From an uncultured bacterium (GTDB lineage Bacteria; Bacteroidota; Bacteroidia; Bacteroidales; Bacteroidaceae), in assembly GCA_946188155.1 (NCBI GenBank), contig CAMHUC010000007.1:29679-93678 (forward strand): DNA of 64,000 bases, given 5' to 3'. The notes under the pieces are model-generated. The model saw only the letters and a list, made by a program, of their open reading frames with translations. It was not told where the DNA came from and searched no databases. A program made the position numbers and the translations under genes. Positions 25,579 to 33,106 of this stretch are shown one piece after another. Every line of letters begins with the position of its first letter. Positions within the stretch are counted from its first letter, which is position 1.

Positions 25579-27963
25579 ATGAAACAACTATCGACAACCC
25601 GTCTAAGAACGTGCGTAGCACTATTCACTATTCACTATTCTTGCGCCCCTTTGGTAGCAAGCGAGCTAAGCTCGAGCACACTATCCACTACCGTAGCGCA
25701 GACACCCGTCTACCTCGACGAGACGAAGCCCGTGGAGCAGCGCATCGACGATGCCCTCGCCCGCATGACGCTCGACGAGAAGATTGCCGTCATCCACGCC
25801 CAGTCGAAATTCTCCAGCCCCGGCGTGAAGCGCCTCGGACTGCCCGACCTGTGGACCGACGACGGTCCCCACGGCGTGCGCCCCGACGTGCGCTGGGACG
25901 AGTGGGAACAGGCCGGACAGACCAACGACTCGTGCGTGGCCTTCCCTGCCCTGACCTGCCTGGCCGCCACGTGGAACCCCTCGCTGGCACGCCTCTACGG
26001 CGAGAGCCTCGGCGAGGAGGCCCTCTACCGTGGCAAGAACGTCATACTGGGCCCCGGCGTCAACATCTACCGCACGCCCCTCGGCGGCCGCAACTTCGAG
26101 TACATGGGCGAAGACCCCTGGCTGGCCTCCCGCATGGTGGTACCCTACGTGCAAGGCCTTCAGTCGAAAGGCGTGGCCGCCTGCGTGAAGCACTACGCGC
26201 TGAACAACGACGAGGAGTACCGCCACCAGGTGAACGTCAAGGTCAGCGACCGCGCCCTGCACGAGATCTATCTGCCCGCCTTCCGTGCCGCCGTCGTGGA
26301 GGGCGGCGCCTGGAGCATCATGGGGGCCTACAACCTCTACCAGAACCAGCACAACTGCCACAACGCGACGCTGCTCAACAAGATCCTGAAGCAGGACTGG
26401 GGCTTCGACGGCGTGGTCATCAGCGACTGGGGCGGCTGCCACGACACTGACGAGGCTGTGCGCAACGGCCTCGACCTGGAGTTCGGCACCTGGACCGACG
26501 GCCTGACGATGGGGGCCACCAATGCCTACGACATGTACTACCTGGCCAATGCCTACAAACGCGCCATCCAGGAGGGCAAGTACACCACGAAGGAACTCGA
26601 CGACAAGGTGCGCCGCGTGCTGCGCCTGATGTTCCGCACCACCATGAACCGCCAGAAGCCCTACGGCTTCCTCTGCTCCGAGAGCCACTACGAGGCCGCG
26701 CTGAAGATAGCCCAGGAGGGCATCGTGCTGCTGAAGAACGAGCCAGTTAAGAGGGGAGAGGTGAGAGGTAAGAGGGGAGAGGTTAGCCCGGTCCTTCCGT
26801 TGAATCCGGACATTCCGGCCCGTATCTTGGTGGTCGGCGAGAATGCCATCAAGATGATGACCGTAGGCGGCGGCTCGTCATCGCTGAAGGCGCAGCGCGA
26901 GGTGCTGCCCTTGGACGGCATCAAGGCCAGATTTAAGAGCGCACAGGTGGACTTCGCCCGGGGCTATGTGGGCGACACGGTGCAGAGCTACAACGGCGTC
27001 ACCGTGGGCCGCTCGCTCTACGAGACGCGCTCGAAGGACGAACTGATTGCCGAGGCCGTGGAGAAGGCCCGCCAGGCCGATGCGGTCATCTTCATCGGAG
27101 GCCTCAACAAGTCCGACCATCAGGACTGCGAGGGCCACGACCGCAAGAGCTATGCCCTGCCCTACGCCCAGAACGAGGTCATCGAGGCCCTGCTGAAGGT
27201 CAACCCCCGGCTGGTGTATGTCAACATCAGCGGCAACGGTGCCGAGCTGCCGTGGATAGACCGCGTGCCCGCCGTCGTACAGGCCTGGTTCATCGGCTCT
27301 GAAGCCGGCACGGCCATCGCCTCCGTGCTCTTCGGCGATGTCAACCCTTCAGGCCGCCTGCCCTTCACGTGGTACGCATCCCTCGACCAGTGCGGTGCCC
27401 ATGCCCTCGACACCTATCCCGGCACTTGGCGCACCGACCGTCAGGTCATCGACGAGGAATACAAGGAGGGCATCTTCGTAGGCTACCGCTGGACAGACAA
27501 AATCGCAAATAGCAAAATCGTAAATCGTAAATCCGTAAATAGTAAATCCGTAAATAGTAAATCCCCCCGGCCTCTCTTTGCCTTCGGCCACGGACTGAGC
27601 TACACCACCTTTAAAATAGGTAAGGTGACGGCCGACAAGCAGACCATGACCGGCAGCGACCAGATTACCTTCACCGTCAGCGTCACCAACACCGGCAGCC
27701 GGGCCGGAGCCGAGACCGTACAGCTCTACATCAGCGACAAGCAGTCGTCGGTGGAGCGGCCGGTCAAGGAGCTGAAAGGCTTCCGCAAAGTTTACTTAGA
27801 GCCGGGAGAGACTCAGCAGGTGAGCATCACTATCGACCTCAGCGCCCTCTCCTTCTACGACGAGACCACCGGCTTCTGGCATGCCGAGCCCGGTGCGTTC
27901 GAGGCCCTCGTTGGTTCCTCGTCGGCCAACATCGCGAGCAAATACAGTTTCATCTTACAATAG
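25579..27963 (+). CDS. GH3 family beta-glucosidase
   Basis: 794-residue secreted glycosidase that would release glucose from oligosaccharides imported by SusCD. The (beta/alpha)8 domain has the expected KHYALNNDEEYRH and GVVISDWGG; Asp283 of the latter is the likely nucleophile. The second domain contains the DCEGHDR motif (Glu518 as candidate acid/base), and a fibronectin-III-like C-terminal domain (about 685-794) ends the chain. Three short-repeat tracts are in frame: residues 13-38 in the leader, 389-403 (KRGEVRGKRGEV) and 640-662 (NSKSVNSK repeats). All lie outside the catalytic motifs and keep the frame, so the enzyme may still be active. The leader is unusual because of the first insertion. 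Confidence 0.92.
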   Translation: MKQLSTTRLRTCVALFTIHYSCAPLVASELSSSTLSTTVAQTPVYLDETKPVEQRIDDALARMTLDEKIAVIHAQSKFSSPGVKRLGLPDLWTDDGPHGVRPDVRWDEWEQAGQTNDSCVAFPALTCLAATWNPSLARLYGESLGEEALYRGKNVILGPGVNIYRTPLGGRNFEYMGEDPWLASRMVVPYVQGLQSKGVAACVKHYALNNDEEYRHQVNVKVSDRALHEIYLPAFRAAVVEGGAWSIMGAYNLYQNQHNCHNATLLNKILKQDWGFDGVVISDWGGCHDTDEAVRNGLDLEFGTWTDGLTMGATNAYDMYYLANAYKRAIQEGKYTTKELDDKVRRVLRLMFRTTMNRQKPYGFLCSESHYEAALKIAQEGIVLLKNEPVKRGEVRGKRGEVSPVLPLNPDIPARILVVGENAIKMMTVGGGSSSLKAQREVLPLDGIKARFKSAQVDFARGYVGDTVQSYNGVTVGRSLYETRSKDELIAEAVEKARQADAVIFIGGLNKSDHQDCEGHDRKSYALPYAQNEVIEALLKVNPRLVYVNISGNGAELPWIDRVPAVVQAWFIGSEAGTAIASVLFGDVNPSGRLPFTWYASLDQCGAHALDTYPGTWRTDRQVIDEEYKEGIFVGYRWTDKIANSKIVNRKSVNSKSVNSKSPRPLFAFGHGLSYTTFKIGKVTADKQTMTGSDQITFTVSVTNTGSRAGAETVQLYISDKQSSVERPVKELKGFRKVYLEPGETQQVSITIDLSALSFYDETTGFWHAEPGAFEALVGSSSANIASKYSFILQ
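25618..25691. repeat. ACTATTC array in the GH3 leader
   Basis: Three ACTATTC heptamers, a GC-rich middle with the palindrome GAGCTAAGCTC, then two related ACTATCC/ACTACC units, all translated as part of the signal region. Confidence 0.6.
26747..26786. repeat. GAGAGGT heptamer array inside the GH3 gene
   Basis: Five to six units of the 7-bp motif GAGAGGT/GAGGGGA in frame (Arg-Gly-Glu-rich). The same unit occurs at 29311-29350 and 60292-60328. Confidence 0.7.
27498..27564. repeat. GTAAATCC/GTAAATA array inside the GH3 gene
   Basis: AT-rich 7-8-bp units in frame between the catalytic second domain and the fibronectin-III-like domain, standing out from the GC-rich surroundings. Confidence 0.75.
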
Positions 27964-27995
27964 ATAGTTATGTAGTTAGTAGTTTGTATGATTTT

Positions 27996-28027
27996 GAAAG
28001 CCGGCCTCTGTGAAGAGCCCGGCTTTC
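27996..28027. terminator. Hairpin between convergent GH3 and TonB-protein genes
   Basis: 9-bp stem GAAAGCCGG / CCGGCTTTC continued, after a C-C mismatch, by CTCT / AGAG with a GTGA loop. It lies in the 102-bp gap between two convergent stop codons and probably terminates both transcripts, although no T-run follows. Confidence 0.65.
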
Positions 28028-28065
28028 CTGTGAACTATCGGCTTAACTTCTTTAACTTCATGTAC

Positions 28066-30591
28066 TTACTGCTGGGGCACAGAGCCGCCGTTGCCGCTGC
28101 CTGAAGTGCTGCCGGAGCCCACGCTGTTGATGACCTCGCCCTGCGACTGCTGCTCGATGAAGTCGTTCTGCACACGGCTGACGTGCTGCCTCTGCACCAT
28201 CTTGGAGTTGCCGAAGGTGTAGCTGACGGTGAAGGTCACGCCGTAGATGGGCACCTTGATGTTCGTGCTCGAAGTGAAGTTCTGGCCACGGCTGTAGCTC
28301 TCGATGTTCAGCTTGCCGCCCTGGTTGAGACCGGTGAGGCCCGACAGGCTGAGCGTCAGCTTGTCCTTCAGCAGCGACTTGGAGAGGCTGGCCGTGAGCA
28401 GATTGAACCCGCCGCTCCATCCCTGCAGGGTGTAGTTCTTGGTAGAGGTGATGGCGAAGGCGCTGAGCTTGAGGTCCCAGGGCAGCGTCTGCTGCAGGCC
28501 CAGCATGGCGTTGGCGGTCCAGCCGCTGTTGCTCTGTCCGAGGGCGTCGCTGCGCAGATCGGTGTAGTTGATTCCGCCGTTGAGGAAGAGTCGGGTGTTC
28601 TTCGCCACCAGGTAGTTCACGTAGGCGTTCATGCCCGTCTGGTGACGCTTCACCACGTTGCCGTAGGTAGTGTTCAGCAGGTTGTCAGAGTCGTAGAAGC
28701 TGTACTGCGAGATGCCGTTGTCCACGAAGTTGTGGTGCAGGTTGAGGTTCACCATCAGCTTCGGCGTGAACATATTATATACCAGCGAGATGTTGTGGGC
28801 CTTCTCCACGTCGAGTTCGGGATTGCCGTAGCTCAGTGCGATGGGGTTGGTCTTGTCGACGTAGGGGTTCAGGTAACTGATGCCGGGGCGTGAGATGCGC
28901 ATGTTGTAGGTCAGGCCGAGGTTGGAGCCAGTGCCGAGGTTGTACTGCAGGCTGGCCGATGGCACGAGGCTGCTGTAGTCGGTCTTGAAGTCGCTGCCGC
29001 TGCCCAGCCGGTAGTCCACGTCCTGCCACGTGTGCTCGTAGCGCAGGCCGGCTTTCAGTCCCACCTTGTTCCAGTTGCCCACGTATTCGCCATAGCCTGC
29101 CAGGATGGTGTTCTTGTATTCATACTCGCTGCTCGTGGTGGGGTCGTAGACTTCCTTCAGATAGTACTTCGAGTCGCTGGTGGCTTTGTGCAGCTGCAGC
29201 TTGCCGCCCAGGTTTAGCGTCTGACCCTTGGTCAGGGGCATCGTATAGTCGAGCTGGAAGGTGTGGTTCGTGGTCTTGTCCTTGTTCTCCGAGTAGCGGT
29301 TGGTCAGGTCGAGGGGAGAGGTGAGAGGTGAGTGGTCAGAGGTGAGAGAATTGTTGAAGCTGTTGGTGGTCTCCGTGGTGGCGGGGCTGTAGTTCAGCTG
29401 GTAGGTGAAGGCCAGGCTCTGGGTGTGCTCCTTATTGAAGAAGCGCTGGTAGTCGATGCTTCCGCTGAACGATGTCCGCGAGTTCTTCGTGTCGGCATTC
29501 GACCCGTAGCTGAAGCCGCTGCCGTAGGGTGCGCCGCTCATCGTGGTATTGGTGGTGCCGCTGCTCTTCATCTGCATGCTGTTGAGCGAGGCCGTGGCGT
29601 TGATGGCACTCATGGCGTCAAGCTGGTAGCCCAGTGTGAGGCTTCCCATGGTGAACGGTGTCTTCACGCTGCTCTCGGAGGTCATCACCTGGCTGATGCC
29701 GCTGTCCTGCGTCTGGTTCATCTCCATCGTTGTAGAGCCGGGCTTGTTGTAGGAGTACATCACGTTGGCACTGTAGGAGAGCTTGCCCTGCTGTCCGCTG
29801 ATGAAGCCGCTGCCGCCTAACTGACGGTTGCCTGCCGAGGCACGCAGGGTGCCGTTGTAGCCGTTCATGCTCGGAGCGGCACCGCCGCCCTGGGGGCCTC
29901 CCAGCTTGTTCATCACGATGTTCAGCACACCGGTGGAGCCCTCGGCATCGTACTTGGCGCCGGGATTGGTCATCACCTCGATGCTCTTCACGGCCGTGGC
30001 GGGCATGCTCTTGAACACCATCGAGGGATTGGAGGAGAACATCACATTGGGCAGGCCGTCGACATACACCTTGAACGACGAGGAGCCGTTGACGGTGATG
30101 TTGTCCTGACCGTCGACGGTCACCATGGGCACCTTGCGCAGCATGTCGAGCACGGTGTTCGACTTGGAGTCCTCATCCTCGCTGACGTTGTAGCTCATCT
30201 TGTCCACATCCATCTTCACCAGCGGCTTCTGGGCCACCACCTCCACGCCCTTGAGCATCGTCTCGTTCTCCTTCATATAGATGGTGCCCAGGTCGAGCGT
30301 CGGCTGACCCAGGTCGACGGTCTGCCGCTGGTCGTCCTTGCCGACGCTGCTGAACACGATGTCGTACTTGCCCTTGACGGTCAGCTTCTGGGAGAAGCGT
30401 CCGTTCTCGTCGGTGAGGAACATGGCCACCGGCTTGTCGCTCTTGCCAGCCTTGAACACGCGCACCGTGGCGTAGGGCTCGCTCTCGCCCGAGGCCTTGT
30501 CCTTCAACTCGCCCTTCACCGTGGTCTGGGCTGTCATCACTGCTGAAACCATCGTCAGCACCATCACGAAAAGAATCCTAATCTGCTTCAT
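28066..30591 (-). CDS. TonB-dependent receptor, outer-membrane beta-barrel family (no SusD partner)
   Basis: 841-residue outer-membrane protein. Signal peptide to about residue 21 (VMTAQ), then a carboxypeptidase-regulatory-like domain (22-110). A plug follows with VVAQKPLVKMDVDKMSYNV, a short VRKVPMV-type segment and YVDGLPNVMFSSNP...IEVMTNPGAKYDAEG, characteristic of the OMP_b-brl_3 group rather than SusC. A long barrel makes up the rest. The C-terminus carries about 45 residues beyond the barrel (Gln/Gly/Ser-rich). Ligand unknown; peptides, metals or glycans are all possible for this group. A GAGAGGT array is inserted in frame at residues 414-427. It has its own promoter and is convergent with GH3. 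Confidence 0.88.
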   Translation of the reverse strand: MKQIRILFVMVLTMVSAVMTAQTTVKGELKDKASGESEPYATVRVFKAGKSDKPVAMFLTDENGRFSQKLTVKGKYDIVFSSVGKDDQRQTVDLGQPTLDLGTIYMKENETMLKGVEVVAQKPLVKMDVDKMSYNVSEDEDSKSNTVLDMLRKVPMVTVDGQDNITVNGSSSFKVYVDGLPNVMFSSNPSMVFKSMPATAVKSIEVMTNPGAKYDAEGSTGVLNIVMNKLGGPQGGGAAPSMNGYNGTLRASAGNRQLGGSGFISGQQGKLSYSANVMYSYNKPGSTTMEMNQTQDSGISQVMTSESSVKTPFTMGSLTLGYQLDAMSAINATASLNSMQMKSSGTTNTTMSGAPYGSGFSYGSNADTKNSRTSFSGSIDYQRFFNKEHTQSLAFTYQLNYSPATTETTNSFNNSLTSDHSPLTSPLDLTNRYSENKDKTTNHTFQLDYTMPLTKGQTLNLGGKLQLHKATSDSKYYLKEVYDPTTSSEYEYKNTILAGYGEYVGNWNKVGLKAGLRYEHTWQDVDYRLGSGSDFKTDYSSLVPSASLQYNLGTGSNLGLTYNMRISRPGISYLNPYVDKTNPIALSYGNPELDVEKAHNISLVYNMFTPKLMVNLNLHHNFVDNGISQYSFYDSDNLLNTTYGNVVKRHQTGMNAYVNYLVAKNTRLFLNGGINYTDLRSDALGQSNSGWTANAMLGLQQTLPWDLKLSAFAITSTKNYTLQGWSGGFNLLTASLSKSLLKDKLTLSLSGLTGLNQGGKLNIESYSRGQNFTSSTNIKVPIYGVTFTVSYTFGNSKMVQRQHVSRVQNDFIEQQSQGEVINSVGSGSTSGSGNGGSVPQQ
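29311..29350. repeat. GAGAGGT heptamer array inside the TonB receptor gene
   Basis: Same unit as at 26747-26786, read on the other strand as Ser/Pro/Leu-rich residues between two barrel strands, probably a surface or periplasmic loop. Confidence 0.7.
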
Positions 30592-30620
30592 ATCTTTGCT
30601 GTTTTACGTTTTTTCTGGTG

Positions 30621-30628
30621 CAAAGATA
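30621..30628 (-). promoter_or_regulatory. -7 element (TATCTTTG) of the TonB receptor gene
   Basis: TAnnTTTG on the minus strand, 29 nt upstream of the start at 30591. Confidence 0.65.
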
Positions 30629-30690
30629 AGGAGATTATCCTTCCCGCCGATGCAACTTTCGACGACTTGCAGGGATTTTTTCGACCACTT

Positions 30691-30830
30691 ACTGTTTTAA
30701 GTTTACAGTTTATAGTTTACAGTTTACAGTTGATTACTTCTATAGTCGGAAGGGCTTGCAAGTTAATCATCTGTAAACCGTAAACCGTAAACCGTAAACC
30801 GTAAACTGTAAACTGTAAACCGTAAACTTA
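30691..30830. repeat. Inverted heptamer element B1 (GTTTACA...TGTAAAC)
   Basis: A left arm of GTTTACA/GTTTATA units (30701-30730) and a longer right arm of GTAAACC/GTAAACT units (30771-30828) face each other around a 39-bp core (30731-30769) that begins TGATTAC and ends TTAATCA. The core is, with one mismatch, the reverse complement of the core of B2 on the other side of the GH97 gene. The GH97 stop codon (30828-30830) is formed by the array. Confidence 0.9.
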
Positions 30831-32885
30831 CCGAATGATGGCCGTCCAGCCACCTCCGCTGCCGAGGTGTACCTTCAGCTTGTCGCCGGCTGTGACGCTC
30901 CGTCTGGTGTGCTTGTAGTCGGAGGCTTCCTTCTGGGCGTTGACACCGTCGGCAAAGATGTCGGCCTCGTGCTGTCCGCTGCCGAGGAAGCTGAGGTCGA
31001 TGGTCAGCTCGCGCGCCGTCCAGTCGGTCATGGCGGCCACGAACCACGTGGTGCCTTTCCTGCGGGCTACGACCGTGTACTCACCCAACCGTCCGTCGAG
31101 GGCCACAGTCTCGTCGAAGGTGGTGGGGATTTGTGCGATGAAATCGGTACATTCCTGGTTCTGCATATACTTCGTAGGGCTGTCGGCGAGCATCTGCAGC
31201 GGAGCCTCGAAGGTGGTGTACATGGCCATCTGGTGTACGCGTGTGCCCTGGCTCATGGGGTTGTCGTTGTTGCCGAAGAAGTTGTTGCGCATGGCGTTGG
31301 TCATGGCCCCGGGGGTGTAGTCCATCGGCCCGGCAAGCATTCGCAGGTAGGGAGCCGTCACGTCGTAGCGTGGCTGGTTGTGCAGCGGGCCGTCGCCCAC
31401 ACGGGGTTCCCACTTGGAGTTCTCCAGTCCCTTCACGCCCTCGAAGTTGAAGATGTTGGGATAGGCCCGCTGGATGCCTGTCGGCTTCAGGCCGTGCAGG
31501 TCGAGGGCCAGGTGGTGGCGGGCAGCGGCGTCGGCGATGCGGTAGGCCGAGGCGATGGCCTGCTGGTCGTCGCGGTCGAAGAAGTCCACCTTGAAGCCCT
31601 TGATGCCCATCTCGGCATAGTGCTTCATCACGGCGTCGGTCAGCGCTATATCGCCCGTCGGGTTGTTGCCGATGAGGTTACGCCAGCTTGACCAGAGTAT
31701 GATGCCCACGCCCTTCTCCTTGCCGTAGGCTATCAGGCGCTTCAGGTCGATCTCGGGGTTCAGCTGCTCCATCAGGCTCTCCTTGCCGCTCCACCCCTCG
31801 TCGATGATGATGTATTCCAGACGGTTCTTGGCAGCGAAGTCGATATAATATAAATAGGTGTCAGTGTTCATGCCCGACTTGAAGTCAACGCCCGATACGT
31901 TGGTATTGTTCCACCAGTCCCAGGCCACCTTGCCGGGGCGGATCCACGAGGTGTCCTTGACGCGGCACGGGGGAGCCAGCCGCTGGGCCATGTCGCAGTC
32001 GAGGATGTCGGCATCGCGCTCGCTGACGACCACGGCACGCCAGGGCAGCGTCCTCTTGCCGTCGAGCCGGGCGATATAGTCGGCACGCTTGGTAGGCACC
32101 AGGTTCAGACGGTCGAAGCCGCCCACCTGCTGTTCCAGGGGATAGTTGGCAAACTCTGCCTGCAGAATATTCCTTGCAACTCCTTCCTCCTTGCTTGCTC
32201 CTCGCTTCAGGAACATCCCCGGATAGTCCTCCACACCGCAATCCATCACGATGGCCAGCAGGCCACCGGGCAGACGGACGGCCAGCGGCGTGATGGCCAG
32301 CGAGTCGGCGAACATCTGCGAGAGTCGCTGCTCGTCGTAGTACGACTCAAAGGAGTAGCAGTAGCGCTCACCGCCCCGGTTGTCGTTCACGTAGGGCACA
32401 AAGGCCGTATAGTCGCCGGCAAAGCAGAACTCAGCCGTCTCACTGGTCACCACCGTGGCCTTGGGCCTGTTGATGATGAAGCGGTAGGCCGCACCGTCAT
32501 TGTAGGCCCGGAACTCCACGGCGATGCCGTTCTTGAAAGATACCGTCATGCCGTTGTATTCATCCTTGACCACAGCTTTTTTGTAAAAGGGGGTGCTGAA
32601 CTGGGTGCTGACCTGCTCGCGCTTGGCCACCTTTCCCCATCCACCTTTCGTGAACACATTGTCGGTGCCGTCGAGCAGGATGTTGATGGCCGACGGCATC
32701 AGCACCTGTGTGCCGCCGCGACTGATGCTCCACGACATTCTATACGTTCCTCGGGTGTCAACCTCCACCTTTGTCTTCTTGTCGGGTGACTCCAGCGTCC
32801 AGTGATTCCCTAATGTGAGGGCCTCTACGGGCAGGCTTCCGGCCAGGATGGCCACAGCCATCAATAATGCTTTTACAGTTCTCAT
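30828..32885 (-). CDS. GH97 family alpha-glycosidase
   Basis: 685-residue periplasmic or secreted glycosidase (signal peptide to about 22). The GH97 N-terminal beta-sandwich (SPDKKTKVEVDTRGTYRMSW) is followed by the catalytic barrel with WDWWNNTNVSGVDFKSGMNT, YIIIDEGWS and GIKGFKVDFFDRDDQQ, and a C-terminal beta domain. Asp434 in KVDFF sits where retaining GH97 enzymes have their nucleophile, and Glu482 in FNFEGVKG is a candidate acid; this favours a retaining, alpha-galactosidase-like enzyme over an inverting SusB-type alpha-glucosidase, but subfamily assignment is inference. It follows susD of PUL2 on the same strand, separated by element B2. Confidence 0.93.
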   Translation of the reverse strand: MRTVKALLMAVAILAGSLPVEALTLGNHWTLESPDKKTKVEVDTRGTYRMSWSISRGGTQVLMPSAINILLDGTDNVFTKGGWGKVAKREQVSTQFSTPFYKKAVVKDEYNGMTVSFKNGIAVEFRAYNDGAAYRFIINRPKATVVTSETAEFCFAGDYTAFVPYVNDNRGGERYCYSFESYYDEQRLSQMFADSLAITPLAVRLPGGLLAIVMDCGVEDYPGMFLKRGASKEEGVARNILQAEFANYPLEQQVGGFDRLNLVPTKRADYIARLDGKRTLPWRAVVVSERDADILDCDMAQRLAPPCRVKDTSWIRPGKVAWDWWNNTNVSGVDFKSGMNTDTYLYYIDFAAKNRLEYIIIDEGWSGKESLMEQLNPEIDLKRLIAYGKEKGVGIILWSSWRNLIGNNPTGDIALTDAVMKHYAEMGIKGFKVDFFDRDDQQAIASAYRIADAAARHHLALDLHGLKPTGIQRAYPNIFNFEGVKGLENSKWEPRVGDGPLHNQPRYDVTAPYLRMLAGPMDYTPGAMTNAMRNNFFGNNDNPMSQGTRVHQMAMYTTFEAPLQMLADSPTKYMQNQECTDFIAQIPTTFDETVALDGRLGEYTVVARRKGTTWFVAAMTDWTARELTIDLSFLGSGQHEADIFADGVNAQKEASDYKHTRRSVTAGDKLKVHLGSGGGWTAIIR

Positions 32886-32915
32886 ACGTTAGTCATATTT
32901 TATAGTTTTCGCAGG

Positions 32916-32923
32916 CAAAGTTA
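32916..32923 (-). promoter_or_regulatory. -7 element (TAACTTTG) of the GH97 gene
   Basis: TAnnTTTG on the minus strand, 30 nt upstream of the GH97 start. Between B2 and the gene, so GH97 can be transcribed separately from susCD. Confidence 0.6.
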
Positions 32924-32966
32924 ATCATTTGTCCCGAACTGTGCAAGGAAACTGGCAGAAAAAGGT

Positions 32967-33101
32967 GTTTACGGTTTACAGTTTACGGTTTACAGATGAT
33001 TACCTTGCAAGCCCTTCCGACTATAGAAGTAATCAACTGTAAACCGTAAACTATAAACTGTAAACTATAAACTGTAAACTATAAACTATAAACTGTAAAC
33101 C
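32967..33101. repeat. Inverted heptamer element B2, mirror copy of B1
   Basis: Left arm of GTTTACG/GTTTACA units (32968-32996), 39-bp core 32997-33035, right arm of GTAAACC/ATAAACT units (33036-33101). The core matches B1 in inverse orientation at 38 of 39 positions. The stop of susD (33107) follows closely. Confidence 0.9.
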
Positions 33102-33106
33102 AGACA

